A stretch of 11,195 nt of DNA, from positions 1 through 11,195 of the forward strand of contig SMVY01000098.1 of the NCBI GenBank assembly GCA_004357415.1, given 5' to 3'. The position numbers and the translations under genes are program-made. This document shows positions 1 to 6,547 of this stretch, piece by piece. Each line of letters starts with the position of its first letter. Position 1 is the stretch's first letter. The notes below the pieces were generated by a model. It did no database searches. It had not been told where the DNA came from and saw nothing but the letters and a program-made list of their open reading frames with translations. The DNA comes from Gemmatimonadota bacterium (GTDB lineage: Bacteria > Gemmatimonadota > Gemmatimonadetes > Gemmatimonadales > GWC2-71-9).

Positions 1-129
1 CGGCAAATCCACCTCGATGCGGCCATGGGCGGAACTCCAGCGCCGGATGCGGACTTCTACAAGACGCTCGCCAAAGCGCTTAACGACATCGCAGAATCTC
101 TCGAGGCAATCGCCGGACGACACGATTAG
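1..129 (+). CDS. C-terminal fragment of an unrecognised protein
   Basis: Frame 1 is open from the left edge to a TAG at 127-129 and gives the last 42 residues of a protein whose start lies outside the window. The fragment opens with RQIHLDAAMGG, passes a Pro/Asp stretch (TPAPDADFYK) and ends in a probable amphipathic helix (ALNDIAESLEAIAGRHD). There is no catalytic or metal-binding motif, membrane segment or cysteine. I do not recognise the family. It reads in the same direction as the downstream RNase D gene but is separated from it by 87 bp with promoter-like sequence, so co-transcription is uncertain. The reading frame is judged real because of normal codon use, the helix-like tail and the absence of a competing frame, but nothing supports a function. 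Confidence 0.6.
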   Translation, partial: RQIHLDAAMGGTPAPDADFYKTLAKALNDIAESLEAIAGRHD

Positions 130-133
130 GGCA

Positions 134-152
134 TGTCAGCCGCTCCCTGACA
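134..152. repeat. Short inverted repeat after the first gene
   Basis: TGTCAG at 134-139 is the exact reverse complement of CTGACA at 147-152, giving a 6-bp stem with a 7-nt loop just 4 bp after the stop codon at 129. No T-run follows, so it is not a standard intrinsic terminator. An alternative pairing (GTCAGC 135-140 with GCTGAC 157-162) uses the same left arm. It could be a weak 3' stem of the upstream transcript or chance. Confidence 0.3.
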
Positions 153-162
153 CTACGCTGAC

Positions 163-192
163 GCGACACTGTTAGTATAGTGTATCTAAAAT
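163..192 (+). promoter_or_regulatory. Candidate promoter for the RNase D gene
   Basis: This is the only AT-rich patch in the gap before the RNase D gene. TAAAAT at 187-192 matches the bacterial -10 consensus at 5 of 6 positions, and GCGACA at 163-168 is a weak -35 (4 of 6) at 18-bp spacing. A second -10-like hexamer, TATAGT, lies at 176-181 without a good -35. The first option would place the transcript start near 199, about 18 nt before the GTG at 217. An inverted repeat ACACT-N8-AGTGT (166-170 with 179-183) sits inside the spacer and could be an operator. This is pattern matching only. Confidence 0.35.
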
Positions 193-216
193 CGCCCGGT
201 TGCCCCACCGAGTGGG

Positions 217-1419
217 GTGGTGCAAGTTGCTTGTGTGACACCATCGACCCCGCCCGCCCCCGCCTCGTCCGTCGAACTCCCCTCCGGCGTCAGCTACCTG
301 CGCACCGATGAGCAGCTGCGCCGGTTCTTTCACGAGATCGAGGGGGAAACCCTCCTGGCGCTCGATACCGAGGCCGCCAGCTTCCACCGGTATGAAGATC
401 GGGTCTACCTGATCCAGCTCTCATCCCCAAGTGCCACGGCGGTGATCGACCCGCTCAGCGTGACCGACCTCTCCCCGGTGGGACGGGCGCTCGCCGACCC
501 CGGGATCGAGGTGGTATTTCACGATGCCGATTACGATCTCAGGATCCTAGACCGTGACTTCGGGTTCCGCGCCCGATCGGTGTTCGACACCCGGATCGCA
601 GCCCAACTTCTCCGGGAGCCGGGAGTGGGGCTCGCCGCACTGCTGCAGAAGTACCTGGACGTCCACCTGGACAAGAAATTCCAGCGGGCTGACTGGTCGG
701 CACGCCCGCTGTCGGAGCCGATGCTGGCGTACGCCGCCACCGACACGCATCACCTGACGGAGTTGCGGGATATTCTCAGAGACCGGCTGCAGGCGAGCGG
801 ACGGCTGGCCTGGGCGGAGGAGGAGTTCCGACGGTTGGAAAGTGTGCGCTGGACCCCACGGGAGAACAGCGAACTCGACTTCCTCCGGATCAAGGGCGCC
901 CGAGCCCTGCCACCGAGGTCGCTGGCAATTCTCCGAGAGTTATACCGTTGGCGCGACGCCACGGCTCGCAAACGGGACAAGGCCGCCTTCCGTATCCTCA
1001 ACAACCAACCACTCCTGGAATTGGCCCAGACTCCGCCGAAGGACGGGGCGGCGCTGGCCAGGGTACCCGGGGTCGGCCCGGAGACGGCCCGCCGGGCCGG
1101 CAAGGCCATCCTGGCCGCCATCGAGCTCGGTCAGACGGTCCGCGAGGACGACCTCCCCAAGACCAAGCGCACGCCCAAGCCCAAGGCCGACCCCAGTTTC
1201 GTCCAGCGACTGGAGCGGCTCAAGGTAGCTCGCAACGCCGCTGCCCGGCGTCTCGACCTCGATCCCGGGGTCGTCTGCCCCAACGGGACCTTGGAGATCA
1301 TCGCCGGTGGGGCACCGCAGACGTTGGATGAGCTCCGGCAGCTTGAGGCGGTTCGGCAGTGGCAGGTAAATGAGTTGGGGGGAGATTTATTGGAGGCGGT
1401 TGCAGAATCTCGAAAATAA
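217..1419 (+). CDS. rnd: Ribonuclease D (3'-5' exoribonuclease with HRDC domain)
   Basis: A 400-residue DEDD-family 3'-5' exoribonuclease, a cytoplasmic enzyme that trims 3' ends of tRNA precursors and other small RNAs using two metal ions. Exo I is LALDTE (D50, E52), Exo II is FHDADYD (D107), and Exo III is YAATD (Y172, D176), the Y-type spacing of the DEDDy class, so the active site is complete. An HRDC domain spans about 225-305 and contains a VPGVGPETARR helix-hairpin-like turn. A second HRDC-like helical region lies at about 330-395, matching the E. coli arrangement (375 residues). The start is uncertain: adjacent GTG codons at 217 and 220 and another at 235 are possible, none with a well-spaced ribosome-binding site, and conservation begins only near residue 26. 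The gene converges on the minus-strand operon with 39 bp between stops and no clear terminator. Confidence 0.93.
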   Translation: MVQVACVTPSTPPAPASSVELPSGVSYLRTDEQLRRFFHEIEGETLLALDTEAASFHRYEDRVYLIQLSSPSATAVIDPLSVTDLSPVGRALADPGIEVVFHDADYDLRILDRDFGFRARSVFDTRIAAQLLREPGVGLAALLQKYLDVHLDKKFQRADWSARPLSEPMLAYAATDTHHLTELRDILRDRLQASGRLAWAEEEFRRLESVRWTPRENSELDFLRIKGARALPPRSLAILRELYRWRDATARKRDKAAFRILNNQPLLELAQTPPKDGAALARVPGVGPETARRAGKAILAAIELGQTVREDDLPKTKRTPKPKADPSFVQRLERLKVARNAAARRLDLDPGVVCPNGTLEIIAGGAPQTLDELRQLEAVRQWQVNELGGDLLEAVAESRK

Positions 1420-1458
1420 CCATCGGCAACAAGGAGTTGGCTTCCCCCACTTCCCAGG

Positions 1459-1758
1459 TTACATCCCCAGAAACGCTCTTACCCTGGGGTCAATCCGTTC
1501 CGGCGTCCAATACGGCTCCCAAACGATCTCCACCTCGACCGAATTGACGCCTTCCAGATCAGCGGCGGTGTCGTGTACATCCTTGGTGATCTCCGGTCCG
1601 GCCGGACACCCTGGGGAGGTCAGGGTCATCTGCACCAGCACGTTGCCCTCGTCCGAAATGGTGATCTCGTACACCAAGCCCAGATCGATGATGTTGAGAT
1701 TGAGTTCGGGATCCCGGACGCCGCGCAACGCTTTTCGAATGGTATCAGAGGTTTGCAT
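1459..1758 (-). CDS. MIP18/DUF59-family Fe-S cluster assembly protein (SufT-like)
   Basis: A 99-residue stand-alone MIP18-family (DUF59) protein, the family of SufT and PaaD, which help mature iron-sulfur proteins in the cytoplasm. Visible hallmarks are DPELNLNIIDLGLVY (16-30), the TSPGCP motif holding the conserved cysteine C51, and the C-terminal PYWTPERIDPRVRAFLG block, all at usual spacing; full length is typical. The frame stays open upstream to 1947, but ATG 1758 is chosen because a GGAG lies 8 nt before it and family homology begins there. The longer version would be buried in the DUF393 gene. It is the last gene of the minus-strand operon, 25 bp after the DUF393 stop. No suf or isc gene is adjacent, so its client proteins are unknown. 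It could be called SufT-like; the exact orthology is not proven. Confidence 0.9.
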   Translation of the reverse strand: MQTSDTIRKALRGVRDPELNLNIIDLGLVYEITISDEGNVLVQMTLTSPGCPAGPEITKDVHDTAADLEGVNSVEVEIVWEPYWTPERIDPRVRAFLGM

Positions 1759-1766
1759 GTATCCAG

Positions 1767-1770
1767 CTCC
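1767..1770 (-). promoter_or_regulatory. Ribosome-binding site deciding the SufT-like start
   Basis: On the minus strand GGAG precedes ATG 1758 with an 8-nt spacer. It selects this start over the upstream in-frame ATG at 1947, which would fuse an unrelated low-complexity extension to the protein. Confidence 0.7.
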
Positions 1771-1783
1771 GGCGCGTGTGTGT

Positions 1784-2164
1784 TCAGGTCTGTCCCATAC
1801 GACACCGATCGGATCCGCAACCAAGCCGGTGTCGTCGTTTGGCCACGGCGGAATATACTCGATCGGCCGCGGACGGTACTCCGGGCACGGCGAATACCCT
1901 CCGCAGCCAACGCCAGCGCGGGATGTGCCGCAGAATTTCCGGCACACTCCGAGCCCCCACCAGAATCTCCCCGTCGGCGGTCACCAAATGCATTGCCCGA
2001 TCGAGATCGGCGTCGCTGATGGGCGGCAATCCCTCGATCTGCCGGCGTTGGGCCGCTGGTATGCAGCTGATGGCGCCGGCGCGGTCGATACGCTCCAGCC
2101 GGGAGACCCAGGTGCGGCAGAACGCGCAGTCTCCGTCGTACAGCAGGACTGGCCCGGCTAGCAC
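1784..2164 (-). CDS. DUF393 (DCC-type) thiol-disulfide oxidoreductase-like protein
   Basis: A 126-residue member of the DUF393 family, named for its N-terminal DxxCxxC motif. Here PVLLYDGDCAFC places the CxxC at C13 and C16 right after the first beta strand, as in thioredoxin-like folds. Later family features are visible: VTADGEILVGARSVPEIL in the middle and a C-terminal ADRVYSAVAKRRHRLGC..DRC region with two further cysteines. There is no signal peptide or membrane segment, so it is probably cytoplasmic. The biochemical role of the family is poorly defined; redox activity is predicted from the CxxC, not seen. I chose GTG 2164, which overlaps the end of the serine hydrolase gene by 7 bp. GTG 2188, 8 codons upstream and preceded by a G-run, is the main alternative, and the ATG at 2347 would overlap the hydrolase far too much. 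Confidence 0.85.
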   Translation of the reverse strand: MLAGPVLLYDGDCAFCRTWVSRLERIDRAGAISCIPAAQRRQIEGLPPISDADLDRAMHLVTADGEILVGARSVPEILRHIPRWRWLRRVFAVPGVPSAADRVYSAVAKRRHRLGCGSDRCRMGQT

Positions 2165-3336
2165 GCGGGAACGATGGTGGGCCGGCACGCCCCCGGGACG
2201 GCCCGCACGACGGCCTCCGACAACTCGGCCCGCACCAGGCGGAGGGCACTGATGGAATGCGACACCTTGGGTGCGTAGCTCCGGTTGGTCAGGAACACCA
2301 GAAATAGGTCGCGGTCGGGATCGATCCACAACTCGGTCCCGGTCCACCCTGTGTGACCGTAGGCACTACCACTCAGCAGCTCGCCGAATACCGACGGCGG
2401 CGGATACTCCGGGTCTCTGGTGTCCCACCCAAGGAGCCGGCTGCCGCTGGATGGGGTACGCGAGAGAAATGCCTCCATGGTAGCGGCTGCAACCACCGGC
2501 CCGGTGGCCCCATAGCCGCGTTTCAGCCACCACTTGGCGTAACGCGCCAGGTCGGCCCCTGTCGAAAACACCCCGGCGTGCCCGGCGACCCCGCCGAAGA
2601 CAACGGCGTTCTGATCGTTGACCACGCCGGCGACAGGATGTCCGCGCCATCGTCCGGTGGGCGCCGCCAGTTCCCACTGCGCCCGGGGAAGCACATAGCG
2701 TGTGTGGTCCATGCTGACAGGCCGGAACACTTCACGCCGGGCGAAGCGATCGAGCGGCTCCCCCGCGACCTGCTCCACAACCAATCCCAGGAGCATGCCG
2801 TTGAGGTCGCTGTACACCGGCCTGGTTCCCGGCGCGCGTCGCAACGGTTCCCGGTACAGCAGGCCGATGGCCTGGCCGCGGTCCTCGGCCAGCTTGAAGA
2901 ACTGGACATAGCTCCGCAAGCCGCTGGTGTGGTTGAGGAGCATGCGCACCGTGACCTCGTCTTTTCGATCACCCTGGAACCTGGGGAGGTATCGCGCTAC
3001 CGGTGCGTCGAGATCGAGCCGTCCTTCGTCGACCAGGACCATGATCGAACTGGCGGTACTCACCACCTTGGTCAAGGAGGCGATATCCCACAGCGTGCGG
3101 TCGGGATCAGGCACCGGCGAGTCGGCTTTCCAGGTGAAGCGTCCGTACCCCCGAGCCAACAGCACGCCGTCAGCCCGGCCCACCACCACCACCGCTCCGG
3201 GGTAGATCCCCCGGCTGATACCTGAGCGGACGATGGCGTCGACATCGTCAAACGACTGCGCCCCAGCGCTGCCCCACCCACCCAGCCCCGCGCCGGCAGC
3301 CACGGCCGCGACGATCGCTGCCCGATGAGGGAACAT
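2158..3336 (-). CDS. Exported serine hydrolase, class C beta-lactamase-like
   Basis: A 392-residue protein of the beta-lactamase/transpeptidase-like fold that includes class C beta-lactamases, DD-peptidases and EstB-type esterases. An N-terminal signal peptide (hydrophobic Ala/Gly-rich run ending near GSAGAQS, residues about 20-28) indicates export. The nucleophile motif is SLTK (S87, K90), the second motif is YSD at 175-177 in the YxN position, and HTGWTG at 328-333 replaces the KTG triad, a pattern commoner in esterases and peptidases of the family than in true beta-lactamases. An AGHAG loop near 251-255 is also typical of the non-lactamase branch. Its only two cysteines are in the last nine residues, with Cys as the final residue. 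The substrate cannot be told from sequence. The gene starts inside a TGATG overlap with the protease gene and overlaps DUF393 by 7 bp. Confidence 0.9.
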   Translation of the reverse strand: MFPHRAAIVAAVAAGAGLGGWGSAGAQSFDDVDAIVRSGISRGIYPGAVVVVGRADGVLLARGYGRFTWKADSPVPDPDRTLWDIASLTKVVSTASSIMVLVDEGRLDLDAPVARYLPRFQGDRKDEVTVRMLLNHTSGLRSYVQFFKLAEDRGQAIGLLYREPLRRAPGTRPVYSDLNGMLLGLVVEQVAGEPLDRFARREVFRPVSMDHTRYVLPRAQWELAAPTGRWRGHPVAGVVNDQNAVVFGGVAGHAGVFSTGADLARYAKWWLKRGYGATGPVVAAATMEAFLSRTPSSGSRLLGWDTRDPEYPPPSVFGELLSGSAYGHTGWTGTELWIDPDRDLFLVFLTNRSYAPKVSHSISALRLVRAELSEAVVRAVPGACRPTIVPAC

Positions 3337-4094
3337 CACCGCTCCTCACCCTTCAGGGAACCGGGGGTCAGCTGATACAGTAGCATGGCGGTGGCCCGGT
3401 CGCGCCGGGATATGGTGCCGGTTCTGGTGCTGGGATACATGACGTCGCCCGGGTCGGCCGAGTGCGGCAGGCCGACCGCGTGACCCAGCTCGTGGACCGC
3501 CACCGCGCGCAGTGCCTGGTCGGTGAACAGACGGCCGCGTGGATCCCGGATGGCCAGGGTGATCACCGCACTGCGGATGTGGCCCAACCGATCCCACAGG
3601 AGGTCCGTCTGCCCGGCCCGCTCGGTGGGCGTGAAGCTGGTCCGCCAGCGGATCACGATGTCGGCCCCGGCGGTATCCGCCTGGAATCGGAAGCGGAAGC
3701 CGAGTCCTTCCTGATCCCAGCTGGCACCGGCGTCGCGCACCAGGGCCTGGAACCGGGGGATGTAGTCGGGCGACCCCCCGGCCACCATGGCCACGGTGAA
3801 GGGTCGGAGGCCACGATCCGGCCAGCGCCGGATCAACGAATCGGTGCCGGGAAGAAGCGAGTCGAGGTATGTTTGACCCGCCGATGAGCGGATACGCGCG
3901 ACTTGTGCCCGGCGCGCCCGGGGGTCGAGTTCCGTTCCTGATGGCGCGTGCTCCAGCAACCCGGCCGCAACGTCGCCGGCCAGGGTATCCACCGTGCCGA
4001 CGGCGCCGGTGTCACCGTCGTGGCGCAGCTTGTCGGCCAGAACGAGTACCACCGCACCGCTGAGGACCAGAACGAGCACGTTACGCACACTCAT
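3336..4094 (-). CDS. Matrixin-like zinc metalloprotease with N-terminal membrane anchor
   Basis: A 252-residue metzincin-type protease. The zinc site is HELGHAVGLPH (H201, H205, H211; general base E202), followed by a serine and, eight residues after H211, by the Met-turn DVMYP (M219), as in matrixins (peptidase family M10A). The upstream beta-strand region ADIVIRW and the helix before the site fit the fold. Residues 5-20 form one hydrophobic segment, either a signal anchor or an uncleaved signal, with the catalytic part outside the cytoplasmic membrane. There are no cysteines, so the cysteine-switch propeptide of animal MMPs is absent; residues about 25-95 are a linker of unknown role. This is the first gene of the minus-strand operon, beginning at ATG 4094 with only a weak G-rich stretch ahead, and it is divergent from the MMPL exporter. 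The substrate is unknown. Confidence 0.9.
   Translation of the reverse strand: MSVRNVLVLVLSGAVVLVLADKLRHDGDTGAVGTVDTLAGDVAAGLLEHAPSGTELDPRARRAQVARIRSSAGQTYLDSLLPGTDSLIRRWPDRGLRPFTVAMVAGGSPDYIPRFQALVRDAGASWDQEGLGFRFRFQADTAGADIVIRWRTSFTPTERAGQTDLLWDRLGHIRSAVITLAIRDPRGRLFTDQALRAVAVHELGHAVGLPHSADPGDVMYPSTRTGTISRRDRATAMLLYQLTPGSLKGEER
3342..3347 (-). promoter_or_regulatory. Ribosome-binding site for the serine hydrolase, inside the protease gene
   Basis: GAGGAG on the minus strand lies 5 nt before ATG 3336 but only 2 nt before the in-frame GTG at 3339, so it favours the ATG. The site encodes the final Glu-Glu of the protease, and the junction reads TGATG, which supports translational coupling. 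Confidence 0.75.
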
Positions 4095-4180
4095 GCCCCA
4101 ATATCACCCGGGGTTGGGCACTGGGGCCAGCGGGAGGTCCCTCTGGTTGCCCCCGGCCATCGACTTCGCCTAGGAACGCA
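4095..4180. promoter_or_regulatory. Divergent promoter region of the protease operon and the exporter
   Basis: These 86 bp separate two divergent start codons, so both promoters should be here or just inside the genes. I see no convincing -10/-35 pair on either strand. The gap contains a 20-bp dyad (4127-4146) nested between CCGGGG (4108-4113) and its reverse complement CCCCGG (4151-4156). The exporter's ribosome-binding site AGGA is at 4172-4175, 5 nt before ATG 4181. Confidence 0.5.
4127..4146. repeat. 20-bp imperfect palindrome in the divergent gap
   Basis: The sequence CCAG-C-GGGA-GG-TCCC-T-CTGG has 8 of 9 complementary arm positions around a 2-bp centre, with a single C/T mismatch. The very short centre fits a dimeric repressor site better than an RNA hairpin. 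Its position between two divergent start codons would let one regulator control both operons. No regulator gene is present in the window. Confidence 0.45.
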
Positions 4181-6544
4181 ATGCCGGTAGGCAACCTCGA
4201 TTCGACGCTCATGGGCCGCTTCGCCAACGCCGTGGTCAAGGCCCGGTGGCTGATCGTGGTGGTATGGGTGGTGGTCGGGGCCGGCGCCGTCTGGCAGGCG
4301 CGCAACGTACTCGATGTGCTGGCCCTCCGGGGTGACAGCGATCACTCCACCGAAGCACTCCTGGCCGACCAGATGCTGCAGCAGCGATTTGCCCGGCCGG
4401 TGGGCGAATTCTTCGCCGTCACCGTCGAGGGTCCGGCACCGTTCCACACGCCGCGGCCGCGGGCCGTCCTCGACAGTTTGATAGCGGACATGGAGCGGGA
4501 GCCGTACGTCCAAGGGGTGGTCTCCTTTCCCGTGACCGGCGACTCGCTGTTCATCAGCGACGACGGGCGAACAACCTTCTTCGTAGTGGCAGTAAACGTG
4601 CCAGGTCGGGACGTTGGCGGCATCGTGCCGGACGCCCGGGCCAGGCTGGCACGCACCATGGCCCGGGTACCCAACCGCAGCAGTTACCGGGTTCTGGTTA
4701 CCGGCCGGGCACCGCTCGATCTGGATGTCCGGAACATATCGGCGGAAGACAGCCGCAACGGTGAGATCCGGTTGCTGCCGATAACCTTGGTCATCTTGTT
4801 GCTGGCCTTCGGCGCCCTGGTCGCCGCGATGCTGCCGCTGCTGATCGGCTTCCTCGCCATCTTCGTGGCCTTGGCGGTGGTGACGTACGTCGCCAGATGG
4901 ACGCCGATGTCGATCTTCGTGCTCAACTTGACCACCATGGTCGGGCTGGGTGTGGGCATCGACTATTCGCTGCTCATCGTGACCCGCTTCCGCGAAGAAC
5001 TCCGGCGCGGCCTCCGCCGAACCGAGGCGGCCGTGAAGACGATGCAAACTGCGGGCTCCGCCGTCATCACCTCCGGGCTCACGGTGATGGTCGGATTCGC
5101 GGCGCTGCTCATCACCCCGCTCACCGACACTCGCAGCGTGGGCATCGGCGGCCTCATCGTCGTCGCGGTGGCCATGCTGCTATCGGTCACCCTGCTACCG
5201 GCGCTGTTGGCCATCCTGGGCAAGGAGATCAACCATCCCCGGTTCCTGGCCCGGTGGCTGGCGTGGTACCACTCGCCATTGATATGGGAACGTTGGGCCC
5301 GGACGTTGAGCCGGCACCCCTACCGTGCCTTGATGCTGGGCGGATTGACCCTCGCCATCCTCACGGCACCGCTGTTCTTGATCAAGATCGGGCTACCGTC
5401 GCGCAATTGGTGGCCCAGCGAAACGGAGTCCGGCCAGGGGGTGGAGGTACTGACCCAGATGGGAGCCGGTGGGATCATCATGCCGATCCGCGTCCTGGTC
5501 GAGGTGCCCGAGGGCGAGCGGGCCGTGGGCGCCGGCCGGCTGCGCGGCATCAAACGACTGGCGGATACCCTGGAGGCCGATCCCCGGGTCAAGCAGGTAC
5601 GCAGTGTCATCGACATCGCCCCCAACAGTTCGATCCTGGGCCTGTCGTTGCTCTACAGCGATCTCGACGGCGCTCGCGAGCGATACGGTGATTTCATCGG
5701 CGCCTACCTCAGCCGGGAAGCGCGTGTCACCTTGCTCGACGTCATCCCGTCCGACACCACGTCGCTCACTACCTCGATGGACCTGGTCCGTTCCATTCGC
5801 GCCATGGGCGACTCGGGGATCCGCGGACTGACGGGAGCACAGTTCTACGTCGGCGGCTACGTCGCCTCAGCGCTCGACTTTCAAGAGGAACTCCTGGCCC
5901 AATTTCCCTTGTTGGTGTTGCTGATCCTCGGCGCCACCGGGATCATGTTGGCGTTCGCGTTCAAGTCCGTGTTGGTCCCCATCAAGGCGATCATCATGAA
6001 CGCCCTGTCGGTCAGCGCCACGTTCGGCTTGATCGTCTTGGTGTTCCAGTACGGTTGGGATGGGGGCCTGCTGGGGATCGGTGGACCGACGTCCGCCATT
6101 TTCGTGGTGGTCCCGGTATTGGTGTTCGCCATCGTGTTCGGCCTGAGCATGGACTACGAAGTGTTCCTGCTGAGCCGCATCAAGGAAGCGTACGACCGGA
6201 CCGGCAAGAACGATGAAGCCACCATGGAAGGCTTGAGCGCCACCGCCTCGGTCATCACCTCGGCGGCCCTCATCATGATCATGGTGTTCGGGGTGTTTGC
6301 TTTTGCCCGGGTGTTGGTGATGCAGTTCCTGGGCTTTGGCCTAGCCGTCGCGGTTCTGCTCGACGCCACCATCATCCGCATGGTGCTGGTGCCGGCCTTC
6401 ATGCACATCATGGGGCGCTGGAACTGGTGGCCGGGAGTGCCACTCAAACCGGCACCCGAGTCCGGTCCGACGACCTCGGCCGAGAACTTTGCCCCGACAC
6501 CGTCGGCCCATCCCCCCGCACTGAAAACGGGCGAGTCGGAGTAG
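4181..6544 (+). CDS. MMPL/RND-superfamily membrane transporter
   Basis: A 787-residue inner-membrane exporter of the MMPL branch of the RND superfamily, driven by the proton gradient; family members move lipids, hopanoids or hydrophobic compounds. The two-fold repeat is clear. TM1 is at about 22-40, an extracytoplasmic domain at about 45-195, five TM helices at about 197-345, TM7 at about 384-402, a second outer domain at about 405-570, and the last five helices at about 572-740. Each half carries the signature Asp-Tyr in its fourth helix: GVGIDYS (D261) and GLSMDYE (D658), the expected proton-relay residues. A proline-rich tail of about 35 residues follows TM12. ATG 4181 has AGGA 5 nt upstream; ATG 4211 is a less likely start. 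The second Asp-Tyr lies in a helix ending SRIKEAYD, typical of MMPL. Cargo is unknown, and no partner lipoprotein or outer-membrane channel is adjacent. It converges on polA with 3 bp between stops. Confidence 0.93.
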   Translation: MPVGNLDSTLMGRFANAVVKARWLIVVVWVVVGAGAVWQARNVLDVLALRGDSDHSTEALLADQMLQQRFARPVGEFFAVTVEGPAPFHTPRPRAVLDSLIADMEREPYVQGVVSFPVTGDSLFISDDGRTTFFVVAVNVPGRDVGGIVPDARARLARTMARVPNRSSYRVLVTGRAPLDLDVRNISAEDSRNGEIRLLPITLVILLLAFGALVAAMLPLLIGFLAIFVALAVVTYVARWTPMSIFVLNLTTMVGLGVGIDYSLLIVTRFREELRRGLRRTEAAVKTMQTAGSAVITSGLTVMVGFAALLITPLTDTRSVGIGGLIVVAVAMLLSVTLLPALLAILGKEINHPRFLARWLAWYHSPLIWERWARTLSRHPYRALMLGGLTLAILTAPLFLIKIGLPSRNWWPSETESGQGVEVLTQMGAGGIIMPIRVLVEVPEGERAVGAGRLRGIKRLADTLEADPRVKQVRSVIDIAPNSSILGLSLLYSDLDGARERYGDFIGAYLSREARVTLLDVIPSDTTSLTTSMDLVRSIRAMGDSGIRGLTGAQFYVGGYVASALDFQEELLAQFPLLVLLILGATGIMLAFAFKSVLVPIKAIIMNALSVSATFGLIVLVFQYGWDGGLLGIGGPTSAIFVVVPVLVFAIVFGLSMDYEVFLLSRIKEAYDRTGKNDEATMEGLSATASVITSAALIMIMVFGVFAFARVLVMQFLGFGLAVAVLLDATIIRMVLVPAFMHIMGRWNWWPGVPLKPAPESGPTTSAENFAPTPSAHPPALKTGESE

Positions 6545-6547
6545 ACC

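Noticed and set aside
1420..1458. Possible bidirectional terminator between rnd and the SufT-like gene
   Set aside because: Only a 4-bp CAAC/GTTG stem is visible, without a T-run on either side.
1759..1947. Longer SufT-like protein starting at ATG 1947
   Set aside because: The added 63 residues lie in the DUF393 gene in another frame and have no family match; GGAG 8 nt before ATG 1758 supports the short form.
2353..3225. A 290-codon plus-strand open frame opposite the serine hydrolase
   Set aside because: The minus strand encodes a complete serine hydrolase with SxxK and HTG motifs; the plus frame has no domain features.
2158..3336. A true antibiotic-resistance beta-lactamase
   Set aside because: SxxK is present, but YSD and HTG replace the YxN and KTG motifs of class C enzymes, which points to the esterase/peptidase branch; no ampR-like regulator is nearby.
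4091..5047. A 318-codon minus-strand open frame inside the exporter gene
   Set aside because: It is rich in His, Gln, Gly and Asp, the usual look of an antisense shadow frame, and overlaps a clearly coding MMPL gene and the divergent gap.
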